Source: Chara braunii (lineage: Eukaryota > Streptophyta > Charophyceae > Charales > Characeae). Taken from it: DNA of 29,752 nt. Below are positions 19,064 through 28,620 of this stretch, piece after piece (position 1 is the first letter of the stretch; each line of letters opens with the position of its first letter). The translations under genes and the position numbers were made by a program. Location: contig BFEA01000301.1 of the NCBI GenBank assembly GCA_003427395.1, positions 333,372-363,123 of the forward strand, given 5' to 3'. Under the pieces are notes generated by a model, which saw nothing but the letters and a program-made list of their open reading frames with translations, was not told where the DNA came from and ran no database searches.

Positions 19064-19657
19064 TCTTCTGCTACAACGTGGAATAATACACCTCCATATG
19101 TTTTGTCTTATGTGCATGTGGTGAGTACTAAGGGCCACTGCATGTATTCCTAAGAAAAGAAAAACGAGAAAACAAAAGAAAAATGAAAAAACAAAAAGAA
19201 AAACAGAAAACAACAGAAAAACGAGAAACAAAGAATTACAAGAAAACAGACAATTAGTGACCCATAACTATTATCAGTGTGGTGCACAGACCGGAATTCG
19301 AATCCAGACTATATATTCTAGGCCCACGCGGACAGATTACAAGTCCAACGTGCATCTCTGCTCCACGAGGGGTCCTTGCTAATATGCAGGGGCCCTTTGG
19401 ACATGAGACTGGACGAATAGATGGAGCACTTGGTAAAAAAAAAAAAGAAGGACATGCACCAACATGCACACACATGTGCTCAGAGTGTTGGCGTACGGGG
19501 TGGCCCTATCTTTTTTCCCTCTTGCAGTTTGATTTTCGAAAGGGAGGGGCATGGTTGGCCACCCCGCCCTGTTAACAGGGGTCAATTTTTTTATTTTTAC
19601 CTTTCTCTGTTTTTTCTCTTTGGGTGTGTAGGGACATGTGTCCGAGGCCCAAGGCGC

Positions 19658-19678
19658 GAATTCCGTTTTTCGGAATTC
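19658..19678. repeat. Perfect short hairpin near the right end of the DNA transposon
   Basis: GAATTCCG and CGGAATTC are separated by five T, an 8-bp perfect stem. Confidence 0.8.
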
Positions 19679-19790
19679 GACTCAACATCCCTGTTTTCGT
19701 GTTAAACGGGATTCAACGGGGGTCCCAGGACCCGTTGAACGGGGCTACGGGCGTTGAATTCTGCCCGTTCTCCGTTAAAAAGATACACAG

Positions 19791-20798
19791 CCAGGGAGGG
19801 GGACCGCATCCCCCAGTGAGTCCCACCATCCCAAAAGGCCACTTGCGGCGCACATTCCCGCCATACATGAGGCAAGGATTCCACATCATCCTGACAGTGC
19901 CTGCAACACCTGTCTTTGTGCGAACACTTATCTGCCAACCACTGATAAGTGGGCTGCGCCAACTGAAGGCAAANCCACAGACCCCCCCCGCATGCTTCTG
20001 ATCCGGGAGGAGGGCAAGTACCCTGCAAGCCTTCTGCCAAGTCAAGACATCCCAACAAAGCAGGGCTTTCTGATCCAACCATCCCCTCTTCCTCCATCTC
20101 TCCCGCATTGCATCAACCATGTCCATCGGAACTAATAGGGACCTGTAAATCACTTTCGTAGTTACCTGGTGAATTTTGCAACGCTTCATGAGTGAATTCC
20201 TCGGTGCCCATTCCCAACCAGATGGATCCCACGGGAGCTGGAGTGGCGTGTAGGCTAACTTGAAGGCACGAAACCCTCCTCCCTTGGAAACCAACTGATC
20301 CCTCAACACCACAAATGACCTGATACACTCCTCATGAAGCCTACCGTCCCGCTCCGGCCGTCGGACAAGGACATCACCCAGCGCTTTACATGGGCCAACA
20401 TCCTCCCAGGCCTCCACCCCATACCACTGAGAACCCAACTTCTCTGCGAGCTGAAAGAAAACAGTCGGACGGCCCTGCCCTTCCAAGATGACCCATTCCC
20501 CGTGCATCCGGTCCTTGGATATAAGACAATCGATCCAATCTTGCGGAATCGCTTGTTTAATCTCCTCTAACCTTTCCTTCTTCTTCGGTTGATGCTCCAA
20601 TTGACGCAAAACCTCATCTTCTTTCCTCCACGTGCCCCCTTGCACGTCCCATATATCAACAACCCGATAAACACCACATACCAACCACTGCTTCCCAAAA
20701 GCGCTCGGGCAGTCCTGCCACACAAAGGGGACGCCCGATTGGTGTATGAAACGGTTCCCCGCCACTTTTGCAAGACACCCGACCACAGCGCCCCCCAC
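19791..20798 (-). pseudogene. LINE C ORF2: post-RT region and zinc finger (proximal half)
   Basis: The frame carries the family block SAFGKQWLVCGVYRVVDIWD (as in LINE A and B), WDPSGWEWA, and, after a frameshift near 20000, the zinc finger CRHCQDDVESLPHVWREC with PTYQWLAD ahead of it. A further frameshift between 20750 and 20798 separates it from the reverse transcriptase. One N lies at ~19974. The first 8 bp (19791-19798) are the right copy of the transposon target duplication; the coding sequence resumes at 17983. Confidence 0.83.
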
Positions 20799-21628
20799 CG
20801 AAGACCTTGAAGAAGCTGAGGGTGAAGAAGGGCCGTCTCAACATCCGCCGGGTGTACTCTGATAGCCTCCACCATTTCTCGCAAAGTGATGAACTTCCAA
20901 GGCTCCGTATCATCCTCAAGGAGGAACCACAAAACAGTCCGCATCTGCAACGCAGAAAGCTGAATACGGGGGTCGAACAAAACCAGACCCCCAGCCGATC
21001 TGGGTTGCACCAGCTTTTCCCACCGCACCCTGTAGATGAGGTGCGGAACGCAAAGGTCATCTTTCCACAGGAACTTCCTCAAGGCTCGTTTATAATCCCT
21101 CCAAGCCCTCTTGGGAGGATCCGAAACCGCGCCCGCATAGCACAGTGTCGCCGACACCACATTATTAGCGATAAGCACTTTCCCAAACACCCCATGCGAC
21201 GCCTTCTTTGCCCAGGCCACCATGCGTACCACTGCCTGGTGCAACAAATCCTCAAGCTGTTGGCCAGAAGAGAGTGCCGCAGGAACCAATATACCGAGGT
21301 ACAAAAACTGGTCTCCGGGCGATTGGGTCCTCATCCCTTCAAACACCGCTCCATCCACTCCAACCGGAACCACTACCACCGACTTCCCCCAATTAATCCT
21401 TGCACCCGCATACTTTTCAAAGAGAGCAATCTCATCCCTCAAGGCCAAAATGCTCTGCTGCGTCACCCGTGATACCGCTGTGGTGTCATCAACAAACGTA
21501 TTGGACTTGACCTGGCCCCCTCCAGGCAGTTCAAAACCCACAATTCGGTCGTCCGCACGAATCATTTCATGCAAGTGCTCCACATACAGGATGTACAGAG
21601 CAGGGGAAAGGGGACAACCTTGTCTCAC
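20567..21628 (-). pseudogene. LINE C ORF2: reverse transcriptase motif B to thumb
   Basis: The open frame opens inside motif B (RQGCPLSPALYILYVEHLHE), followed by KSNTFVDDTTAV (motif C with Val for Ala), GARINWGKS, FLYLGILVPA, and VRWEKLVQPRSAGGLVLFDP. It runs correctly to about 20760 and then drifts out of frame. The listed start is only the first open codon after a stop, not an initiation site. FVDD is a known active-site variant, so the catalytic pair is intact. Confidence 0.88.
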
Positions 21629-22883
21629 AGACCGTGTAACCCTCAGTGGAGATCACAGGAAACCATTAACCTGCACCCTTGCCACTACCATCCCCAACAC
21701 CCCCTCAACAACCTTCACAAAACCCTCCCTAAAACCTCTACACCTCATGCCTTGCAAAAGAAAAGGCTACCTGACCCTGTCATAAGCCTTTTCAAAATCC
21801 AAGAAGAGAGTAGCTAACGGGGGTTGAGACTCCTGAGCCCTTTCCATGATCTGGCGAACCAGGAGGACGTTCACGAGGATCTATCTGCGAGGGACAAAAC
21901 CAGTCTAGGTGGGATGAACAATGGCGGGCAGCACGACAACAATCCTATTGGCGCACCTTCGCATAAAGCCTGTATGGCGCCGATAAAAGAGAGATGGGCC
22001 TCCAATTCCTTATTTCCTCAATACTCCCCTTCTTGTACAGGAGGACAATCGTGGCCTGGCCAAAAGTAGCTGGAGGAGCCTCACCTCCTGAGAAAAGACC
22101 ATTAAAAGCCTCACACAAAAACGGAAGGAGAGGGCGTGCTGCAATCATCAAATATTCGGCCGGCAAACCATCCGGGTCCGGCGCCTTACCTTTGTGCATC
22201 CCGGACATCGCCTCTGCTACTTCTTCTTGGGTAATGGGTGCATCCAAAAAAAACTTATGCTCGGGTGACACCTGAGTGGCACACTTGTCTCGTACATCCT
22301 TAACCGGCACAACTGCCATGTCCTCCTCAGACCAGCAATCATCTTCACAATACAGATTCGCATAAAACAGTTCAACATACTTGATGATGTTGGGAGTAGT
22401 ATCCGCTTTAGCCTCTAGCGGGTCAAAAGTGTGGCCCATTGTCACAATCAACGGGAGTAGTATCCGCTTCATTTGGGCGAAGAAAACCCTGGACATGCGT
22501 TCCGCATCCCGTATCCATTTAGATTTTGAATTGAGACCCAACAACTCCGCATCCCGAGCCTGCCAATTAGCCCATTCTGAATACAAAAGAACCCACTCTG
22601 CCCACCATTCATCCTCATCCCCTGGTGGCGGGACTTCACCCAATGGCTCCATCCGGCGCAGGTACTCCTGACCTGTTTGATCGTGCGCTTGCCTTGAAGC
22701 TTTAGCCTTTTTTTTCATGATCCCCACCAAAGCCTGAACACCATGATGAAGATGCTCCAGGGGCGACACATGTTGAGGACGTTGCGGGAGCCAATGTTCC
22801 CACTGCTGCTGAACAAGTTCCCTATTGAGGGCATCAGACAATAACCACGTCGGGGCAGACATCGGAGGGGGTCTCCTGGCCAC
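21629..22883 (-). pseudogene. LINE C ORF2: linker and reverse transcriptase motifs 0-A
   Basis: The open part (21945-22883, 312 aa) contains the charged linker, APDPDGLPAEY (PGPDG-like), RNWRPISLLSAPYRLYAKV and then shifts frame at about 21945. From there to 21629 a second frame reads HPT-stop-TGFVPRR-stop-ILVNV and DFEKAYDRVR-stop-PFLLQG, with a fourth stop before LRVTRSVRQG. Motif A (LDFEKAYDR) is preserved. Stops are at 21905-21907, 21881-21883, about 21767-21769 and 21653-21655. Confidence 0.87.
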
Positions 22884-23819
22884 TCAGGGATGCAATGCCA
22901 ACGAAACGACAATAACCTTGTGATCCGATATTGGTACCAGCTGCTTGTCAAAGCCCTGAAGACTCGGCAAGAGATCATTTGAAACCCACTCCATATCCAG
23001 CCTGCTTCGCAAAAGAGGGGATGTCCCAAACCAGGTGAAACTCCTGTCATCCGAGGAAATTCTGCGGAAAGCATCCACCCGGGCCAACTCAGCCATTAAA
23101 CCACAGAGGGTCTTCGCATCCGGTCTTGGATCCCCCGAAACAACCGAGTCCATCCCCAGACGGATGATTGTGTTGAAGTCCCCTATCAATAACACAGCGT
23201 CCGTCTCCGGAAGGCAAGCCGCAAAATTCCTCCAAAACCACTTGCTCCGTGACATCCACTGGAGCATACACAGTGCCCACCAGCAACTTCTTCCCCCCTT
23301 CCTCAATGAACACCCACGCCCACCTTCCCAACGTATCCCAAAAGTAGTCCAGAACCTTCCCCGTGAAAAACCTTGTCAGAATTATTGCAACCCCCCCTTT
23401 CGTCCCCACCGCCGAGGCCCACAGCTGGAAGGGGGCCCCAAAACCAAATTCCGGGAGAGACAACCGCCCCCCCCTCATCCTAGACTCAGAGATCTTCGTC
23501 TCTGAAGGCACAACACAAACAACCTAACTCTGTTAACTATCCTCTTGACTTCCTTAGCTTTAGTTCTGACTGACCGATACCCCAAGCCTCTAACATTTAA
23601 TGAACCCACTTTAAACATAAGCAAAAAGCAACAGTAATAATGACAAGGGTGCCATACCCACCAACCCTTCAACACACTCCCATAGAATGACAGAAAGACC
23701 GAGTTACCCTCGGCCACTTCCCCGGGATCGATCCGAACGCGATATCCGAACCGAGACTCTCGACTTCCTTCGCGGAACCACTGGGCCATTCTGCCTATTA
23801 GAGGGGCGCGTTTGCCCAA
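22884..23819 (-). pseudogene. LINE C ORF2: AP-type endonuclease
   Basis: Three overlapping frames (23475-23819, 23089-23511, 22884-23306) make one domain. From the N-terminus: MFKVGSLNVRGLG (Asn motif) near 23620, SETKIS with the catalytic Glu, GGVAII, TVYAPVD, LLIGDFNTI (Asp, Asn), SFTWFGTSPLLRSRLDMEW and ISDHKVIV (Asp-His). All catalytic positions can be read, but two frameshifts break the chain. The residues before MFKVGS in the first frame are out of the domain. Confidence 0.87.
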
Positions 23820-24225
23820 ACCTTACGGAGGAAGTCCTAGAAGCAGATCCTCGCGGAGGCTGGACTCGACTCCGCGGACCGTACAACCATTCATCAATCG
23901 AATACCAAAACCTAGTGCTTGAAAAATGCTTAGCCGTTGGCATATGCCTATCAAGGTCTTTGAGGATCCGCAAGGGTGCCGACATGGCTGTGACTGCTGC
24001 ATACTCTTCCGCCTCCAAGTCAAGGACCAGCGCAAGGTTCCGCCAACCAAAAGTAGGGGCCGGCAAAACAATCCCCTGTGAGCCCTCATACTTTGCCCGC
24101 ACAAAAAAGCAGTATAGACCCACCGAAAAACCACGATTAGTAAGGGCCAACAACCGGATGGCAGAGATACCCGGAATCATCGCCACCTCAGCCGCAGCCC
24201 CCAACCATTCTTGAGCTACCAACAA
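23704..24225 (-). pseudogene. LINE C ORF1: conserved C-terminal domain (unknown function)
   Basis: It aligns with LINE B 10024-10644 over about 110 residues: EWLGAAAEVAMIPGISAIRL, then a hydrophobic stretch, then RILKDLDRHMPTAKHFSSTRFW. The tail after that is Arg/Ser-rich. Upstream, across a frameshift (24226-24350), another frame still shows weak similarity (LLDGVLEGMLSQGRL against LLDEAFTEMCRTGRL). The function is not recognised. Confidence 0.72.
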
Positions 24226-24350
24226 GGCTCATTGCTGGGTAGGCATTGCAGACAAAGCAATCATGGGGAACCGTGCATTATGTACCCCCGCCGATGCCGA
24301 CACAGTAAGTACCTGCAACACCGACTCAGCCTCCATAAAAACCAACGACA

Positions 24351-26468
24351 CTAAATACAAACGTCCTTGTGAGAGCATACCTTCCAAGACGCCGTCCAAC
24401 AGCTCATCTGCGACCTTTCACTAAAAACATCTCCCTCTCTTGGATCCATGTTCCTCCCAGCCGTTCTGGGCTCTGGCTCCTCCTCCCGACCTTCTTCCTG
24501 CACACGGCGTGCGGGGTCCGGAGACGATAACCTCACCCGCCCTCGAGGCAAATCGGGCGAGGGGGAGTGCTCGCCGGGCAAAGTCCTCAGCGGCGCCCTA
24601 ATCTCTTGGCACGATATTGACTGAACAGGCACCGCGTGCGAGCCTTCCTCGTCACTTACTTCAATAACTCGGTCAAGTCGAGTGAGGACCACAGGCCGGC
24701 TAGTCGACCGCACGTTAGACGGGGGGCCCATGCCCTGCGAAGGGCCACGAGGCAGACTCCCTTCCCTTATCACCGGCTGCCCCCCATCCGTCCCTGGGAT
24801 CACCAGCACCCCTCCCTTACACACTTCTCTTACCTACTTGGGCGGCTCATCCTCCTCCGAAGTAGCAGAGCCCTGCGCCATCAACTGCTTTCCCTTCCTA
24901 CTAAATTCAGCCTTCCCCTGCGACTTCCCCTTCCTAGCTGACTTTCGAGAACAAGAACACTTCTTGTTCGAAGGTCCTTCCCCAAATTCCTCCTGAAGCC
25001 TTCTCCCATCACACATGTCACCCCGTAACAGCCCCGCTGCTGCTTTCAATAAAGGGCAATCAGTCTTATCCTCCTGCAAGGGAGGATCATTCTCTCTTAC
25101 AACATCGCCCTCCTGAACGGGCGGCTGAAGTATGCCCTCTCGTGTAACCGGTTCCTCGATAAGCCATCCTCCCGCCGGCACCCGAGAAGAGGGACCAGCT
25201 TCATCCATCAACCAACCACCAGCCGTTCCCTGAAACGTAAGCGAATGACATGCCTCGATGTTTACTCTGGAAATGGAAATCGAGGCCGTACTATGTATTA
25301 CTGACAAGTGCGAGGGCCGCGAGGGGCCGATCGGAGCAGGGTGCTGGGCTGTCACCGAAAGCAACGAAGCTTCAACCATGGGCACAGCCGGCAACGAAGT
25401 AACCACAAGGCATGCCGCAGAGGGCTGGGCCGATTGCCGCGGCGAACACACAAGTTGTTGCGAACATGAATCAGCCACGCCCTGGGTTTTCACCTCTACT
25501 TGCAAACCCGACGGATTCTCCCCCCGGGTAACCCTGTCCTGCTGACCACCACCACCCTGCTGCAGTGGACAACTTAGTTGCCCATCCGGGGCGCTCGCCT
25601 CATTCCGATGTTCACCCATTGACCGAGTTAGTTGCCCAGATCCTTCCTCATCCCGGAGTTCACCTCTCAACCGACTCGATCCTCCATCCTGCCGCTGACC
25701 CAAACCGCCTTGGAAAGGAGGGGGATCATTCTGCTGAGGCTCATTGACCATTCCCATCACCGGTCTCTGGGAAACATCTTGCATGATGGCATCCTCATGT
25801 CCTTGATGACCTTCAGCAGGCAATTGTTCCGGAGCCACCAACCCTTGCGGAGTTAATCCTTCTTGATGGTGACCTGCCACTTCCCCCTGCTGCGACCCCC
25901 CCACTCCTATATTCGATAACAGCGCCTGGCCCGCCTGTACAAGGGGCGGCATCCCTACTCCTTCAGCCAATACCCCAGGCATGACCTCTCTCCGACACTC
26001 CGAGGGATGATTGCGCATATCACTCTCCTCCCGCCGCGCTCCCGAATGCACGACCCCATGCATCTGGTCCTGAGGCGATGATGGCACCGGCCGAGTTGGC
26101 ACCCCCACGCCCCCTGAGTCAATACCACTTCCACGTGCCCAGCCCCCACGCACACAACCCCTCAAAGGCGGAAGGAAATGAACTTCGGCCAAACCACACA
26201 CATCTCCCAAGCTCTCATCAGCCATAATCTCCGCACTAATCGTCACATCTGTCTTCATCTCGAAGAGGACCCAACCCTCAACCTCTTCAACAACAATAAC
26301 CGAACGAGTCGGGTGTAAACGTATGTGATCTTCCCTACGACGAATCTCTTCCCTCGTTTCCCCCACCGTCAGGCACCGGACCGCGCTAACCAAATGACCA
26401 TGCCTCCGGTACAGGTCGCACCAGGGAGTCTCACTTGTCACATAATGAACCTCCGGCCGCCATAGCAA
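24351..26468 (-). pseudogene. LINE C ORF1: central region with zinc-knuckle-like motif and low-complexity linker
   Basis: Frames 24834-26468 (544 aa) and 24351-24824 are in phase, separated by one TAG (24834-24836). Near the start, PWCDLYRRHGHLVSAVRC resembles the CX2CX4H...C knuckle of plant LINE ORF1 proteins, with Tyr where the second Cys would be. EEVEGWVLFEMKTDVTISAE and HFLPPLR follow and are shared with LINE B. From about residue 110 the chain is a long Gln/Gly/Pro/Ser-rich linker with a basic patch (KCSCSRKSARKGKSQGKAEF) near 24915-24975. It would bind element RNA if intact. Confidence 0.72.
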
Positions 26469-26532
26469 GGTATGCCCATTGACAGACGTTCCAAACCAGA
26501 CCGCCTCAGGGGGGGGTGCAGGTCAAACCGGA

Positions 26533-27168
26533 TTATTTCCTTGCCATTCTCATCATAGGACAAGTGCCCTCATCCTTCAGCTGCCCAAACAGTTGTCGGG
26601 CAACCATTCTCAAGTGCAGCCTTGCCAACGGAGGGGGATCCAGAAACTTAACCCATGGATTCCGCCTCTTCTCCATAAGGCGATCCCATTCCAAATCCAC
26701 CGGTGTCTTCCACTCCGCAAATGAAACCCGAAGCCGTTCGTTATCAATCACAACATCCTCCCCCATCTTAGTATTTAACAACCAATTGCGTAATTGGGTC
26801 GTGGGTGCCCAGTAGAAAACCATACCCGGCCCTTCAATGGAAACAAACCCTGGAAAGTTCCTCCTGTCCAACGGAGGCCACGTAGTCTCCCACCTTTTAA
26901 CAGTATCGAATTTCATCGTGGATGAGAAATCCCTGCTCCGCCCTCCAAAATGCATGACCACCACATGAACTCTCATGTATGTAGCCTGAACCCGCGCCCC
27001 CGCATCGCCTATATTAAGGCAAATCTCATCACCCTCCTGCTTATGGGTCGCTGCCATATCATCGAAGAAGGTGTTTGTCAAAACCGCCTTCCAGAACCTC
27101 CTCATGAGGTCCCACTCCGAAGTGGCCGCCCTCTCCCTTGCAGCTATCACTCCTTCCCACCAGATCAC
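26533..27168 (-). pseudogene. LINE C ORF1: conserved N-terminal globular region
   Basis: A 211-residue frame with RRFWKAVLTNTFFDDM, a beta-rich middle, LRNWLLNTKMGEDVVIDNE and DPPPLARLHLRMVARQLFG. Its position before a zinc-knuckle-like segment recalls the DUF4283 region of plant LINE ORF1, but the similarity is by layout rather than clear motif. It overlaps the end of the upstream frame by four bases (GTGA) in the -1 phase and has no ATG there, so it is most likely the continuation of one ORF1 broken by an indel. A frameshift at 26469-26533 separates it from the next part. Confidence 0.65.
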
Positions 27169-27806
27169 CGATCAACTCCGTCCACACACGCAGATGCTTC
27201 CGAATCACTAGAGTAATACCCGTACCTACCCGTACCAATCCCCCAAGCGGATGCAGCACCTAGATGCAGCGCATGTAAAGCACTTGATGAGGGCGACTCC
27301 GCCCCAGCCGCAGGACCCTGTCTCCCCAAGCGAGCCTCAAGCTCCGAACACCGCTGCTTTAAACGTTGCAACCGTGCAAACGGATTCCACCTCCTCAGAA
27401 CAGCGCTTGTAAGCCCACCAGATCCTAGCCTGCAACCGCACCTAGCTCCAATCACCAAAAGTGCAACCAACACCCCAGAGGCACCGTCCACAGTCAGCCA
27501 CCAGCGCCACCTACATGCCAAATAGTGCCCGAGATGGAGGCAAATGGAAGATACCTCATACGCACATAGCCATGAAAAAGCCACAATCAAAACACGGCCT
27601 AGTTCTGCAACCAAACTCGTAAGGAGAGCATCCAACCAACCAATCAAGCGCCAAACACCTCCACCAACATGTGCCAAACATCGGGCAAGGGTAAACCCAA
27701 CCCCATACGAGAGTGAGAACGCTTCCTTCTCAAATTTCCCCGCCAAATAAGCTACGAGAATGAAAGTCACCAAAGCCAACAACCTAATCATCTCCATCCA
27801 AAACAT
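27165..27806 (-). CDS. LINE C ORF1 N-terminus: hydrophobic protein with coiled coil (213 aa)
   Basis: It starts with ATG at 27806. Several strongly hydrophobic stretches are visible: residues ~6-22 (MIRLLALVTFILVAYLAG), ~55-85 (LDALLTSLVAELGRVLIVAF) and ~110-125 (ASGVLVALLVIGARCG), so three or so membrane-like segments. Behind them RLQRLKQRCSELEARLGRQ looks like a short coiled coil, the element used for ORF1p trimerisation in L1 elements. It is followed directly by the ORF1 globular region. No copy exists in LINE A or B to confirm it; it could instead be a separate first ORF. Confidence 0.5.
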   Translation of the reverse strand: MFWMEMIRLLALVTFILVAYLAGKFEKEAFSLSYGVGFTLARCLAHVGGGVWRLIGWLDALLTSLVAELGRVLIVAFSWLCAYEVSSICLHLGHYLACRWRWWLTVDGASGVLVALLVIGARCGCRLGSGGLTSAVLRRWNPFARLQRLKQRCSELEARLGRQGPAAGAESPSSSALHALHLGAASAWGIGTGRYGYYSSDSEASACVDGVDR

Positions 27807-28444
27807 ATCCGTCAGTCGGCGAGCTCCAAGACACCACTCCCTCGCGCCCTCCTGCTCATATACGACCTACCCGGGCATGCACCATGCTTTCCCCAATCAA
27901 CGGCCAATCGACAGAGCCCCAAACCAGCCAGAGGACCGTAAGTCAACACACCGGCTGAATGTCACAATCGCAACCCCACCACTCGTCCAAAACACACTGA
28001 CAGCCACCACGCTCTCGACAGTAATTCCCCTTGCAACTGTGAAATCGTCACCTATGGCCGAACGGCTGTCGTCAACAACCAAGGGGCATGTTGGCCAGAC
28101 TATGCCTCACAAATCGAACGATTCACACTTCCGACGTAATCTTACCGACCCATTGCCCCCTTGGCATGCAGAAAGTCGTCTCCACTCGCGGCCATACGGC
28201 CGACGTTGTCGGGCATAGGACATGCCGGCCAAACCAAATTCCACGCGCCGCCTCTTCAGCCGCCAACGGGCACACCTCGGCCACTCTGAACATGACAACC
28301 CCACTATCATCTTTCCGCCTTGAAGGCACAACCATGGCACCCCTGCCACCATCACTCCTACCTCCTAGACATGACTCGACACCTAACCAACCTGACTAAC
28401 CCTCCCAGGGCCAAAGTGTGCACACGCAGTGCAGGCGCCGACGC
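27807..28444 (-). other. LINE C 5' UTR
   Basis: These 638 bp lie between the 18S junction and the first ORF1 ATG. Short frames occur on both strands but none shows a recognisable motif. Because the element is in rRNA orientation, it may be transcribed as part of pre-rRNA; I see no clear internal promoter. Confidence 0.5.
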
Positions 28445-28455
28445 CACAGTGCAAA

Positions 28456-28466
28456 TTCGCAGTTTC
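28456..28466 (-). other. 18S target motif copy, shortened
   Basis: GAAACTGCGAA on the minus strand, followed by TTTGCACTGTGG, which is 18S sequence from upstream of the cut site, and then LINE C. Confidence 0.8.
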
Positions 28467-28509
28467 TTTTTTTTTTTTTAACTCACACACAAACATACCC
28501 CTTCTATTC
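28467..28509 (-). mobile_element. Minimal LINE 3'-end fragment (~30 bp plus poly(A))
   Basis: The minus strand reads GAATAGAAGGGGTATGTTTG then TGTGTGAGTT and poly(A), identical in design to the LINE B/C 3' terminus, and is followed by the 18S target. It is an extreme 5' truncation. Confidence 0.8.
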
Positions 28510-28620
28510 ACATTGCAAAGTGTTCACACTTAGACGTGCCAGTGCAAAGTGTTCACACTTAGACGTGCATGGCTTAGTCTTTGAGACAAGCATATGACTA
28601 CTGGCAGGATCAACCAGGTA
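28510..28620 (-). rRNA. 18S rRNA 5' end (~100 nt) upstream of the insertion stack
   Basis: TACCTGGTTGATCCTGCCAG at 28620 marks the 18S start. It runs to ACTTTGCACTG and then repeats GCACGTCTAAGTGTGAACAC TTTGCA a second time (tandem duplication of ~28 bp) before the LINE fragment. The rest of the gene resumes at 15022, about 13.5 kb away. Confidence 0.92.

Larger units (their letters stand above)
17984..19790. mobile_element. Non-autonomous hAT-like DNA transposon (1.8 kb)
   Basis: The ends are CTGTGTGTCCG on the left and, reverse-complemented, CTGTGTATCTTT on the right, flanked by a perfect 8-bp duplication CCAGGGAG. Both subterminal ~110 bp are packed with TTCAACG/CGTTGAA/CGTTCAA motifs in both orientations, like transposase-binding repeats of hAT elements. 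The interior is AT-rich with hairpins, A/T tracts and a short tandem repeat, and has no transposase frame. Removing it with one duplication restores the LINE C reading (DAVPLPGVRRRSAPVLVG), which aligns with LINE B. Superfamily rests on duplication length and subterminal repeats only. Confidence 0.8.
16941..28444 (-). mobile_element. LINE C: full-length but decayed 18S-targeting LINE, split by a DNA transposon
   Basis: It spans about 11.5 kb, or 9.7 kb without the inserted transposon (17984-19790). Order on the minus strand: 5' UTR (28444-27807), ORF1 (27806-23704), ORF2 (about 23620-17630), 3' UTR and short A tail followed by the 18S target. All domains of LINE B are present, plus an ORF1 N-terminus that LINE B lacks. 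Many stops and frameshifts show that it is old. The 5' end at ~28444 joins TTGCACTGTG, the 18S sequence just upstream of the cut site, as expected for a complete 5' junction. Confidence 0.9.

Noticed and set aside
19260-19446. Plus-strand tRNA-derived SINE inside the DNA transposon (B-box-like AATTCGAATCC and an A tract)
   Set aside because: No convincing A box or target duplication; could be chance in AT-rich DNA.
27165-27168. Four-base overlap of ORF1 segments as programmed -1 frameshifting
   Set aside because: No slippery heptamer or clear start codon; other indels in this decayed copy make a random indel more likely.
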